A stretch of 64,000 nucleotides of DNA from Costus lasius. Its lineage: Eukaryota; Streptophyta; Magnoliopsida; Zingiberales; Costaceae. Under the pieces are notes generated by a model. The model did no database searches. It was not told the origin of the DNA and worked only from the letters and a program-made list of their open reading frames with translations. This document shows positions 42,666-54,192 of this stretch, one piece after another (positions within the stretch are counted from its first letter, which is position 1; the number at the start of each line of letters is the position of its first letter). The stretch spans positions 61,632,056-61,696,055 of the forward strand of contig CM050449.1 in NCBI GenBank assembly GCA_027563935.2, given 5' to 3'. The translations under genes and the position numbers were made by a program.

Positions 42666-44498
42666 AGCCCTGTGGTGTTCGTTGCTGCAGGAATCTACAA
42701 CATTGCAAGAACAGCAAGGTCAGTATCCATGTTAGAATCATTCCAGGACTTAAGAGTGATTCTTTTCTCACCATTTTATCTGACTGAAAAATCCATGAAA
42801 ACAGCCCGAAAGAGTGAAACTCTTTTAGTGAGATGGGATCCAGATTTCATACTTGATCTCCACGTCCCGCTCAGGCGAGATAAGATGCACAGAGAGTTCA
42901 AGCACTAGTCACTGGTAGGCTATCCATGCTAATCGCCAACCCGTGCGATTCCCCTTCATCTAGGCAATCCAGAAGACTGTGCCAACTGAGTTGGTACAAC
43001 ACAGTCTCTGATTCCTCAGATGGCTGCCTCCACATGGCTATCATATGCTCAATATGTAGCCTATATGGTCAAGCTGACCTGACCTACTCCCTGGACCATC
43101 ACGTGCTATGCTGAGCAACGAGAAGCGATAAATCCCTTCTCTGTAGCACGTAGGTGTAATCACACACTGTCTGAAGATAGCTGGGCGTGCCCACTGAGTG
43201 GGTACAACATGGCCCCAACGATAGTCAGAACAGTGAGGTTTCGCGTTAGAAGGCTATCGAGCTTGATATTTGACGTTGGATTTTAACGGTCCATTTTTAT
43301 CCTCTCACTATCATGCAAAATCCTATAGTGACAGCAGAAGATTATATCATGCTTGTGCTAATATTACTTAAAGCAGTAAGTAGAAAGCACAATTATCTTA
43401 TGTGGTAAACGCCCATAAAAGCCTAAGTAAAACCCTAGTTTTACACAAGTCTTCACTTGAGCTCTTTATGGATCTTTTGCACTTGATCTGGCCCCAGCCC
43501 GGGCCCAAAACGCCCTCTGCAACCCAAATGCGCCCACCAGACTGGTTGCGCCTGATCTAGAGTCGAACTCTAGACCTTCCACCTGGTGAAGCCACTTGCT
43601 GCATCTGCCATGTGTGCTCTGTGCTCATGTCTGATCAAATTACATCTTAATCTATCTAGACATGATTTGACACGCAGGTCAATTATACATTTTTCATAAG
43701 TTAAAGTGTGATTCGCAGATCACAGCAAAATTTATAAATCAATTCCAGGCACGCAGGCCCCAGCACAGCACACAAATTAAGGGCAACCCACATAAGATTA
43801 AATAGACACCCATTCAACATGTTAAACAAACATACATGTGATCCAAAATAAAATTTTCGAAAAACCCATGGCATCAATTTTATTTCCTTATGTGCCCTAC
43901 TACCTTACAACGGTCCATTAACAGGTATCCACTCATCAGACCAAGTCAGACCCACTGCCCTTGCATGCACCCAGTCTTAACTGACTTGCGTCGACCTTGT
44001 GGTCAACTATGCATGCCTTAAGGGCTGAACGTCCCACATGATTTCTGGCAAACGGGTGTGACCCCGGGCCTTAATCATGATCGTTCACTAGGTGCCTCAA
44101 CCAGACATCGCTACATGCCCTTCTGCAGTCAACCTATAGCCACCTGTATAGCTTGCGCACAGGTGCTATCTGGTCGACCCATCTAGGCTGTCAGATGGTC
44201 TGATTAGGCTAAAGGGTCCAGACATGATTGATGATTTCAAACCTATTAACCCATCTAAGAATTTAAAGCAGGCGCAGATAGATCTATGTGAGAGGGCGCG
44301 CAAGATAAAATTTTGGTTGAAAACTTTCATGGAGCGCAAACAATATTACTCATGCGCAAGCTTATATGAAATACAAAATACATGTAAATCAACATATGAC
44401 ATGTATTTGCACACAATAAGTAAAGCATGCGCAAATTATAGATCTATCAAATCCATGGATCACAACATGATGGCGATCATATATCAAGCCTAAAACTA
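42666..44498 (-). other. A4 untranslated leader
   Basis: Noncoding. It keeps the two leader palindromes (42982-42994, 43190-43202). At 43556-43574 there is TCTAGAGTCGAACTCTAGA, a 7-bp stem whose sense-strand loop is TTCGA. Open frames here are not supported as genes. Confidence 0.65.
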
Positions 44499-44510
44499 CC
44501 TCTGATACCA
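44499..44510 (-). other. Primer-binding site of A4, one mismatch
   Basis: CCTCTGATACCA, that is the usual reversed site with G to C at its first base, two bases from the LTR at 44513. Confidence 0.8.
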
Positions 44511-44512
44511 AT

Positions 44513-46175
44513 TGAAAGTAAACCTAGTGTCTCAAGCAATTTTTTTTTTTTTTTTTTTTGCATAGGCGGAAATACTAGGTTTAAGGATCGCTTGACTTGA
44601 ATCATAATCAACCATGAAAGGATAAGTTGAAGCATGTGTTACCATTGCCATGGATTTGATTGGCGACTTGGAAGAAGAAAGGAAAGCGCCTCTCCTCCAA
44701 AAGTATCGCACACAAGTTGATGAAGGCTTCTTCTTGATGTTCTTTGTGCTAGCAAAGACACAAGGTTTCCTTGATCGTGTAGGAGGAAAAATATCTCTTC
44801 CTCTTTTGCTGGTCGAAGTCCCTCTCTTGGCGTGAAGCTCTATAGGATGCGAGAGAGAGGAAGAGAAGGAGGAAGAGATCTCTAAACCGATTATTCCAAG
44901 AAGGAAAGAATCGGCCACCAAAAATGGTAAGTACCAAATTTGTAACTCCCCTTCTTAACTCTCTTCTTTACTCCCCAAGCATTTGAAACTCCTCTTTTAA
45001 ATTGAACCATGCGCTCACCATGTGAAATGGTTCAATGTTATTTGGTTCAATGACCAAACCGAACCAGCCATGGTCTAGATCCCTTGAACCAAATGGCTCA
45101 AGATCTAACCACACATTTCTTGATCATCTTGATCTCTACGATCAAGCATCAATTCTCTCGATCGAAGCTTATCGATCTCAATCCCTAATCAATCAAACAT
45201 GATCAGACCAGATCTCACTTCCAATCAGAGTTTAAATTCCTTTATACTGAACCATAACAATTCAGTCCACACGATCTGACATAAATAAGCCATATCATCA
45301 AATTGTGCGACCCTAAGGGTTTCCTTCAATGTCGGTAACGATAACTTTCATTATCACGAACAGAGAGGGGTATCTAGCAACACATCACTGTCTCCCGATA
45401 TGAAGGAAAGAGTCTTCCAAGACTACACCCAAACCATAGCACAAATGTGAATCCAATTCACTTGGTATACATAATCCCTTTGTCACTGGATGTTCTTATT
45501 GGACAAGCGTGTCAAGCCTATAATTCCAATATGATGAGAATGGTTAGATCAGATGAACATAGTCATCTGGGTATGGCCATACACTTACTCAACCATCTCA
45601 TCCAAGGGGCCCTTTAGAACATTACACTCCAACTAGGAGAGACAATCCTATATCTATCACTAGTGTCCTAACATGACTCATGGTCATTATCCAAGATAAT
45701 CCTTAACCATTATATTTCAAATGATATTGAACTACCTCAAGACAATGCCAATCATCATTCAGAAACATAAGTGATCTCAAGTCAGAGGGAGTATACCACT
45801 TGCTAGTTAATAAGGATTATTCACATTGCGACAAACAATTGAATATCCTAAGTAGGGTCAGTCCAGTACATCTAATGTACCTATATGTCTAAATCTTATT
45901 CCATGCTCGAAGCAACCTATAAGATCTGAACATATATTAGTCTCAACCATATCAAGGCTGTCTCATGTTCACCAAGATATCTCGACTAAGGACATTACTG
46001 CATGTCAGCCAAGCTGAACACCATTGAGACATTATTCAGAAGTATACATAACAACAGCAGATACTGTAACAACCTGAATAACAACCATTGCCTTTATAAA
46101 CTTATACATAGTTTATACATGATACTGAAATCATCCCAAGGTTTCAAACATTAGCCTTAAGGGCATACCCCAACA
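44513..46175 (-). repeat. 5' LTR of A4
   Basis: Same termini as 26340-27998. Visible differences include the T-run length (20 versus 16), CCAGATC versus CTAGATC near 45210, TTATCGATC versus TTACCGATC near 45170, and several single bases. GTATGGCCATAC is at 45571. It ends next to the GTGAT duplication. Confidence 0.92.
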
Positions 46176-46271
46176 GTGATCATGCAATTTGCGAAAATTG
46201 AAACATGGCTTGTGAGCATGGAAAAGCATGAAAGTATATCGTTCGAGGCTCGCAAGTTGCTCTGATACCAC
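46176..46271 (-). other. Family B leader, right part, with primer site
   Basis: Begins with the second GTGAT copy and continues the leader interrupted at 26339. GCTCTGATACCA (46259-46270) is the reversed Met-tRNA primer site, one base from the LTR start at 46272. Confidence 0.8.
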
Positions 46272-47411
46272 TGTTGGGAAGCCCCGGGGATATTGAATAA
46301 TTTTTTATAGAGATTACATTTGCACAGCGGAAGAACATCCCCGAAATAGGCTAGTCCCAAAAACCCAGTGAAGATCGTCTTGCGAGGGAGTCAACACGAT
46401 GAGATAGTAAGTACCTAGAGCAAGCGTGAATGTAGATGTCGAGGTAGGCGCCCAAGCATTCACTCTCTGCAGTCTCACACACACGGATGCCTCGAGCTCT
46501 CTTCTTCCTCGCCCGGTGCTAGCCTCGGGAAAAAGATCCAAGCCTTGGGTGCCTACTACTTCACTTGCGCCACTTCCAATAGAAGATGCGCCAAGAGGAA
46601 AGGTAGAAGAAGTAGATGCCGCCAATGCCATGAAGTCCATGCGCCAAGAGGGAAGGAGGATGAAGGCTTGCGGCTTAATAAAGAGAAGATGTGCCACTCC
46701 TTTTTTGCTCTCGCCCTTGATGTGCTCACGCCAATGAGTTGTGCTTTTAGGGCTCACGCATGCTTCTATTTTATAGAAGCAAGAGGCGGCAAGGCTAGAG
46801 AGGGGGTACGGGCGCAAATCCAAGTGAGAGAGGCGGCTAGGGTTAATTGGAGGGAGCAATTAGGGTTAGGGTTAAGGATACTCTCCAAGAGTTTTCCATA
46901 AACCTTTTCCTATTAGCCATATGTGCCAAAGACCTTCCAAAAAAGTCCATGCTACCATATCAGCACCAAGACTTGCCATAGAGGCAAGCATACCATCCAA
47001 GGATCAAGGGGCAAGGTGCCTAAACCTTCCAAAGAAGCAAAAGGTGCCTCCCTCACCCCATTATGCCCCTAGGTGCCAATGGGGTGAGGCTTCTCCCCAT
47101 TATACCCTTTTAGCTTATTCTCCCTTCATGATAACTTGTTATTGGGCCTCATTGGGTAATGAGCTAGCCCAAACTTCATTACATGGGTTGATTAAGCAAT
47201 TGGATCCAATCCAAAGCAACCCTAATCCAAATGTGACCAACCATGGTCAAAAATGGGTCAACCTGTCAAAAATGAAGTATTGCTCCAATAGCTCTCTTCC
47301 ATCTGATCAAGCCCATTGGCGCTGATGAAATCTCCACAATAGATCCGAGTTATCTAATAACTCAATCATAAGGCTTCCCGATCAATACGAGAACATGAGT
47401 ATCAAGGTGTG

Positions 47412-49118
47412 TGATGACACAAAAATTCGTAGTTTATTTTGTATCATTTTATTGGTCTTTTTGTGTCATATTCATGCTCTTTTGCTTATTTTTAAACCTT
47501 ATTTGTCAAATATTGCGGAATCTACACCATTTCTTATTTTTGATCATTTTCAAGTAAAAAATGCCATATTTTGATGGATTTTGAAAGATCTGAGTACACC
47601 AATGGATTCCAGACATCGAGACAAAGTTACCCATCAATTTTCATGCAAATCGGAGCAAGTTTGAAAATTACACCCCCGGGTGTAATAAAAATTACACTAC
47701 CGTAATTTCTTCCCTAGAATGCACAAAAGCAAATTATGGCAGTGCCGTAATAAATTTTACACTACCGTAATTTCTGCACAAAAATACACAGAAGAAATTA
47801 TGGCACTACCGTAATAATTTTAACAGTACCGTAATTTATGGCCCAGTTGCCCGATTCTTTCGCTGGAAACTTAAAAAGACGATTTCTCGAGCTTTAGGAC
47901 ACCAATTGAAGATCCATAAAAAGGGAAATGGTTAGGATAAAGAGGAAAAGTTTTTTGAAGTGAAAGGATGAATTTTTATTAGGGATCGAGGGGGAAATCA
48001 AAAAGTGTGTTTCTAGGGCACGGCCTTGCTCCAAGAGGCATAGAAGCCATCTCAGGCCGTGAAATTTACAAGGAAGCTTCGCCTGGAGGAGAAAAGGATA
48101 CCCTAGAAGTTTCAAAGCGAAAGGAGATCGATCAGAGGAGAAAATCAACGAAAGAAAGGGCGCCAGCACTGTTCACAGCGAGTTTTCAAGCCAAATTACG
48201 GCTGTAATTTTCATTACAGCCATATTGTTAGTAGAATTCTCTCTTCCTCTTCGATTTTCAATTGTTCTAAACTATGGATTATTGTAATTCTTCAACCATG
48301 CTAGCTTAGACATCTTTTGGGACATGGGTGTAATCTCCTTAATTTTTTAATGACTAGATGATCCTTATTTCGTCATGATATTCTTGTTATGATAATTCTA
48401 CTTATGTGATGATTACCTTTAATCCTTTCTAGTTTCATATCATCTGCATGTTTTAGAGTTTTTGCAATATGGACCAAAAGGTGACTTGCGAGAACTTGGA
48501 ACCCTAGAATCGTGATTTAGGAACTCATCGTAAGAAATTAAGTTTGTTTTTATTTCTAGGTTCTAGAAGTTCATTGCCATGTTGATAATCTGATATAGGA
48601 TTGAGTTATTGAATTAAACATGATGATATTGCAAGAAATTGAATATCTGATCGTTGGAAAACCTTAAGTAGAACCTGTGAAACTATAGTATGAAAATATG
48701 TAGTTTTCACTTGAGATGATTGACTTAAAATTCGGATGCACGAAAGTGATCCTTGAGTTCTTTGTTAATGATTTAGTTTTATTTAACATTGAATAAATCC
48801 TGCACGAAAGTGAGGATAGGTTCTTTGTAAATTGTCTGCACGAAAGTGAGATGATTTCTTTATTAAGTAAATTATATCTTTATCATAATAAGAGTAATTG
48901 ACGAACACTTATTTATATCTAGTCATTGAAATTAGGATCGATGAAACCCTAGTCCCAGTTTCTCTCTCTAATATTTCATACAATTTCTGTTTGTGCTTTC
49001 ATCATATTCGATTTGCTTAGCTAGTGAGAAAACAACTAATTGGTACTTAACTCGTAGGTCCCTGTGGTTCGATATCTTAATTATTACTTCGAGTATCCGT
49101 GCACTTGCGGACACAACA
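47412..49118 (+). mobile_element. Solo Tat/Athila-type LTR with 5-bp target duplication GTGTG
   Basis: TGATGACACAAAAA ... TTGCGGACACAACA, 1707 bp. GTGTG lies on both sides (47407-47411, 49119-49123). It has neither primer site nor polypurine tract. It is homologous in layout to 17212-19149 but clearly diverged. This is a clear solo LTR, inserted in a copia LTR. Confidence 0.9.
47668..47834. repeat. Dyad array in the solo LTR, ~65-bp period
   Basis: Three units, each with a long and a short dyad: TTACACCCCCGGGTGTAA 47668, TTACACTACCGTAA 47692; TTATGGCAGTGCCGTAA 47734, TTACACTACCGTAA 47757; TTATGGCACTACCGTAA 47798, AACAGTACCGTAA about 47822. It is the counterpart of the six-unit array at 17468. 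Confidence 0.7.
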
Positions 49119-49936
49119 GTGTGAGACCCTGTAGGTTCCTCTAACATTGGCAGTGCTGACCTAAAGTCACCACAAGCAGTGCATCGCTGCTACCCAAGTC
49201 ATCGGAATGAATATCGACATCGACATCCCCATTATCGCAACTAGGTACAGATTCATTATAGTCTCTTTGCTGAACTGATATATGATTGGACAAGTGTTTC
49301 ACCACTTGTTTTCACCCAATCACATGGTCATAACTAAATCGGGTTCTCACCTAGGTATGGCCATACACTTTCAGTCATAGAACCACATAGGAGCTCCATG
49401 GATATCAAGCTTCCCTCATGAAGGGGCAAATCCTGTCTGTAGATTGACCTTCTCATATGGGTCGTGACATGCCCAATAACAACCGTTATTACCTCCCAAC
49501 TACGGTGAGATGTTAGGTTGTATCAAAGCATGCCCTTGACCATATAGAATAGTCAATGACCTCAAGTCAAGGGATCAATGCATCTCCTGTCACTTGTGAG
49601 GATAACTCATGACACCAAGTCTTTGCCTCACAGCGGGTCGATCCAGTATATCCACCACTGATATACCCATATGTCTGTGCTAGCACCTCGTGCCTAGCCA
49701 TCCCATATACCAGTATCACAAGTATCATAGCTGTCTCATATCCACTAAGGTACATCGACTGGGGACAACTATTTGAGCACAGATCCAATCTGTCTCTAGG
49801 GACATTATCATGTAAGTACATAAATCGCAGATGTAGACAAATATTGATAATGACAATGCTAGAATGATATATAAATATCAGAGTCAAGTAGTACAAAGAT
49901 GGACCAAAACTATGTCTCAGGGCATACACACCAACA

Positions 49937-51311
49937 CTTTTGACATCATACTTTGGTCGGAATTCAAGTGAAGTCAAACATTAACTCACTCGCAAAATTT
50001 CAGACGAAATAGAGTTTTCCACCTAAATTACGGACATACCCATAATCTCATTACACCTGTAATGACATTAAGAGCATTAAAAGCCAACATTAAAATGACC
50101 ATAACTTCTCCGTTACAAATCCATTCTGAGTGTTCTTGGTATGAAAATGACGAGCATTCAATGGGCCATAATTGTATGAATGTTTCGGGAGTTAAGGAGC
50201 ATCAATGTTAGCATTGCAGGCAGGGCTGTAATCATGATTACACTCGTAATCTCTATGCAGCCAAAATTAAAATGGCCATAACTCCCTCATTATAGCTCTG
50301 TTTTGGAGATTTTTGGTGTCAAAACATAGATAATAAAAAGGGCTATCAGTGTAGCCAATGAAAGGGAGCTTTCGACTCAATATATTGAGTGAAAGACCTG
50401 TTGCAATGGCGATGAGTCTTGGCAAGGGGTGGTGATCTTGGCGAAAGCTTAGGAGAAGAAGATTCTTTGTGCGTCCATTCCAGAAGGCTTGGAGAAAAGA
50501 AGATTGATGCTCTTCTTTGAAGAGCTTGCTCTTTTCTATCTTCAAATCTTTTCTTTGTTTCTTCCTTCTTCTAGAGATTTGTATTGTAATGACGCTATGA
50601 TAGCGTAATTTCCTTATTGGAACACGGGTGTAGTCTCGTTGTTTGTATCTTATGTTTGAACTTATTATTTCATAGCTAATGCAAATTTTATCTTATGTTT
50701 ATTCGTTCTATGTTGTTTTACTGCTAGTATTACTTTTGTCACGTAATTACTTTTTTTGGGTGCCGCAAGAACGCAAGAAGGATCGAAAGGTGAATTGCAA
50801 CATTAGATCTGCTGATCTGCTAGATCAAACATGCTCTGAGCTATCAAGAAATGGGGCAGAATTTGTATGAGGAATTTTATAGTATCTCTGAACCCATTGG
50901 ATCAGTCTAGATCAAGTTTAACACAAAAGTAGGACGCCGATCTAGAATGATACCGGATTACGCCGTCGAAATAGGGCAATCTGTACATTTGATATTTCCT
51001 TAAACACTTTTAAAATTTCATTGTTATAATTTTACCTTGTTTGAATTTAAGATTCATCAACGAGACAAACCTGATGTTCCGATATCTCTAACCCCTATTT
51101 TCTACTCAAAACTTTCTCTTGCTAGATTCGATTTGCACTAAGTTATATTTACTTTACTTCTCATAATTCCAAACCACTTAATCGATTGTATAGCTATCGA
51201 TTCATAATCACTTGGTACATGAATACTGTCCCTGTGGGATCGACACTTATGTACTACCATGACAAAACAGTCACGCTTGCGGTTAGTAGTGCGATAGTAT
51301 AGCACACATCA
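49937..51311 (+). repeat. Third Tat/Athila-like LTR, partial
   Basis: No gene. It shows the same kind of layout: dyad-like ATTACGG/ATTACACCTGTAAT motifs (50030-50260), a stretch with GGAACACGGGTGTAGTCTC, then GTCCCTGTGGGATCGACACTT and a cysteine-free AT-rich end CACACATCA. The left end is hidden by the family B insertion (flank CTTTT) and no primer site follows the right end. The assignment rests on layout only. Confidence 0.5.
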
Positions 51312-51339
51312 CAAAACCTACATATTTGAAATGAAAATA

Positions 51340-51690
51340 ACCCTCCCTCACATAAAAATGCCTAAGGATATTTGAAATTTAGGAGATGGAAAACTTGTTA
51401 GGGAGACAATGGAAGATATAGAGGTTTTCATTTTAACCCTAGTGATTTTATGAAAAGTTTATAGGGCATTAGCAATAAGCTTGCAAGATTTTTCAATCAT
51501 ATGAAAGCAAAGGGTTAGGTCATCAATATAAATTAGATGAATGATTTTCCCTCTACCTTTAAAACTGAATGGGATGAAATGCTTTTGTATCACTACCTCA
51601 TACGAGAAACACACCGAGAATGTCCAAAGCAAAATAAAAATGAGGAGAAAAAGGATCCATTATCTTAGCCATTTTCTACGATGGAAGATT
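51340..51690 (-). pseudogene. LINE (L1-type) reverse transcriptase relic
   Basis: Minus-strand translation gives DPFSPHFYFALDILGVFL (about 51660-51605), the counterpart of the LINE RT motif GDPLSPxLFxLxxDxL. About 50 residues downstream comes IIHLIYIDDLTLCFHMIEKS, the counterpart of the L1 FADDLLLF catalytic block, then KITRVKMKTSISSI, the counterpart of SGLKMNxxKS. Stops and a frame break separate the pieces. The spacing and order match a plant L1-type RT fingers/palm region. No endonuclease, poly-A tail or target duplication was seen. It is a short decayed fragment. Confidence 0.72.
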
Positions 51691-51734
51691 TTTTTTCAAG
51701 GTTTTCGTTGATTAGACATGATGCAATGGAGAGG

Positions 51735-52307
51735 AAATACAGTTCATTACCCAATGAGGCCCAATAAGAAGTTGTCATTAAGAGAAAATAGGCTAAAAGG
51801 GTATAATGGGGATAAATCTTATCCTATTGGCGCCTAGGGGCTCGATGGGGATAAGTTGCGCAATTTGCTTCATAAAGAAGCGATTGGCGCCTCCCCCCTT
51901 ATTGTTTGGATGGAAGTCTTGCCTCTAAGGCAAGTCATGGGTCTGATATGGCTAGAAGAACATCTAAGGAAGGTCTTTGGTGCATATGGTTAATAGGAAA
52001 GGGTTTATGCAAAATTCTTTGAGAACTTCCGAAACCCTAAACCCTAATTGCCACCCCACACATACCCTAGCTGCCCCCTTCTTCATGAGTTGCACCTTGC
52101 CCTTCTATTGCCGCCCCTTGCCTCTATATATCATTGGAAATGCGAGAGGCTCATGACACACTAATATCAAATTGGCATGAGCAAGAACAAGAAGAGAGTG
52201 GCGCAAATCTTCTTCCTTCCTCTAGCTGCAAGTCTTCCTTCCCTTCTTCTTCTTAGCGCAAGTTGAAGAAGACCTTGACGGCTTCATCTCCTCCTCCAAC
52301 CTCTTCA
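51735..52307 (+). repeat. Family B LTR fragment, + orientation
   Basis: From about 51740 the text (ATTACCCAATGAGGCCCAAT, AAAAGGGTATAATGGGG, GGAAGGTCTTTGG...) matches the reverse complement of 47170 down to roughly 46550. It is cut on the right by the family C LTR at 52308 and on the left by the LINE relic. Confidence 0.72.
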
Positions 52308-53278
52308 TGTTGGGGAATACCGAGTGTAATTTAAAATTTTACAGTCCCAGGATGCAGCGGAAGAAGCATGACACTCGAAATATATTCCTTTCCCAAGGAT
52401 CCACGCGAGAGAGAGAACACAAGGATATGATAGGGATGATACCTCTAATGCTTGTCAAGTCGATGATGCCAAGTGGAAGATGCTCAAGTGCTCGTCCTCT
52501 ACATGTATCCACGCGTTGACCTTCTCAACGTTGCTCCCTTCCACGCTTGGTGCTAGCCTCGGGAAGTGAAGATCACTTCTTGGAATCTCTTTCTCCTTCT
52601 TCCTTCGTTCTTCATGCCAACAAGACTCCTCCAAGAGACTCTTGGCCAACAAAGAAGAGGATGAAGGATAGTGGCGCAACACCAAAGGAAGAGGGTGGCT
52701 AGGGCTTCAAGGCATGCGCAACTCCAAGTTGCCTTGCCTCAGGAAGAAATTCTGCACTTGTTGATTATCATGTTTTTTGAGAGGGGGTGCATACCCCTTC
52801 TTTTAGAAGCAAGCAAGCCATACCGCCACCCTTCTTTCCTTAAGTGTTCATAGCGCAATTCCTCCAAGGAATTGCTGCAATGCATCAGCCACATGCCTCC
52901 TTTAATTGGCGCATCATGAAGCTTGGAAAGAATCAAGCTTCTTGCCATATCAAGAGGAGTAATTTGAGTTCAATTATTATTTGGACTTTCCATATGTGAT
53001 TGGCGCATACCATACTTGAATTAATCAAGCCTTACATGCCTCCACACCAGCCCACACGTCCAAGAGAGTTTCCAATTGAAGAAACCAAATTCCATAAGGA
53101 TTAATCCATGGCAATTGACGCAAATTCCATATATGGAATTAAGCCATGCGCCAAGGATGAATCCTACTCCCATTAGGATTCCAATTTTCCTTAATTAGAT
53201 TAAATCCACAATCCCTAATTGGATTTGGATTTCAACATTAATTATGCCCATGGAATTAAATCCTTATTGGATTAGGAT

Positions 53279-53485
53279 TTGCGCCGAACACAATGGGCCT
53301 TAACCAAATCCAATTCTCGTTAGGATTTGAATCCTAGTTGGATTTGGATTTGCACCCAACCACTATGGGCCTTATCTATATCCAATTCTCATTAGGATTT
53401 TAATCCTAGTTGGATTAGGATTTGCGCCCAACCACTATGGGCCTTATCCATATCCATTTCTCATTAGGATTTGAATCCTAATTGG
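53279..53485. repeat. 71-72-bp tandem repeat, about three copies
   Basis: TTGCGCC(C/G)AAC...ATGGGCCTTA...ATCC...TTAGGATTTGAATCCTA starts at 53279, 53350 and 53422. It lies directly beside the 24-bp array, with which it shares the GGATTAGGATT phrase; the 72-bp length is three times 24. Confidence 0.75.
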
Positions 53486-53760
53486 ATTAGGATTCTAACT
53501 CCTAGTAGAATTAGGATTCCAACTCCTAATTAAATTAGGATTCCAACTCCCAGTTGGATTAGGATTCTAATTCCTAATAGAATTAAGATTCCAACTCCTA
53601 ATTAAATTAGGATTCCAACTCCTAATTGGATTAGGATTCTAATTCCTAATAGGATTAGGATTCCAACTACTAATTAAATTAGGATTCCAACTCCTAGTTG
53701 GATTAGGATTCCAATTCCTAATAGGATTAGGATTCCAACTCCTAATTAAATTAGGATTCG
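53486..53760. repeat. 24-bp tandem repeat with a 72-bp higher-order period
   Basis: Eleven units of ATTAGGATT(C/T)(C/T)AA(C/T)TCCTA + 5 variable bases begin at 53486, 53510, 53534 and so on every 24 bp to 53726, then a partial unit. Unit endings follow the order TAGA/TAGG, TTAA, TTGG with few exceptions, so the array grew as trimers. Confidence 0.9.
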
Positions 53761-54192
53761 AATCCAACATGGTTTATAGGCCTAAGTCCAAGTTCAACTC
53801 CCATACAGAATATAAACCTGACCAGGATATACATAAACCAATGAATCCCAATTGGAACCAGATTCAACCATGAATTTGTCTTGTACTTAGAATCAGAATG
53901 AACTCAAATATTCCAAGATATCCAGATCAAAAAACAACGTCAAGAGTCTATTGCGTGTGACCCCATAGGATCCATATGACAATGGCAATGATGATGAAAC
54001 ATCATAAGTAGTGAGAGGTATTTAGCAACACATCACTACTACCCATGTCACAGGACTTAAGTCATTTGGCAACAACTCCCTGACAAGCAACGAGGATTCC
54101 CATGCATTATAGATCCCTTTGCCTGAACTGATATCCCGCCATTGGATTTAGTCTCATATTTATTAATCCAATCTATTGGTCATGACTCAAAT

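Larger units (their letters stand above)
26340..46175 (-). mobile_element. A4: family A copia element, interrupted by A5 and a solo LTR
   Basis: 3' LTR 26340-27998 and 5' LTR 44513-46175 flank an internal region broken by two later insertions. The target duplication GTGAT is perfect (26335-26339 and 46176-46180), and removing the element rejoins the family B leader. The LTRs differ at about ten positions that I could see. Coding capacity is lost (start codon altered, two nonsense codons, two insertions). Confidence 0.93.
46272..49936 (-). repeat. Family B copia 5' LTR, interrupted by a Tat-type solo LTR
   Basis: + strand TGTTGGGAAGCCCC next to the primer site, ending GCATACACACCAACA, the same style of terminus as family A. 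About 1.95 kb remain once the inserted solo LTR and its duplication (1712 bp) are removed. It has GTATGGCCATAC at 49355 and other phrases in common with family A U3. TTAGGGTTAGGGTTA near 46860 is telomere-like by chance. Open frames between 46314 and 47325 have no recognisable domain. Confidence 0.82.

Noticed and set aside
44224..44493. 89-residue + strand frame with plausible composition
   Set aside because: Antisense to the A4 leader and not kept in the A5 leader.
46855..46880. TTAGGGTTAGGGTTA as telomeric repeat (also CCCTAAACCCTAA near 52040)
   Set aside because: Only two or three units, not the plant TTTAGGG array, and part of the family B LTR in both copies.
46314..46901. Overlapping frames of 100-181 residues on both strands of the family B LTR
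   Set aside because: No domain, no conservation in the opposite-orientation copy at 51735-52307, and position within an LTR.
53486..53760. Evenly spaced repeats considered as CRISPR
   Set aside because: There are no unique spacers between units and the setting is a plant retrotransposon LTR; it is a tandem repeat.
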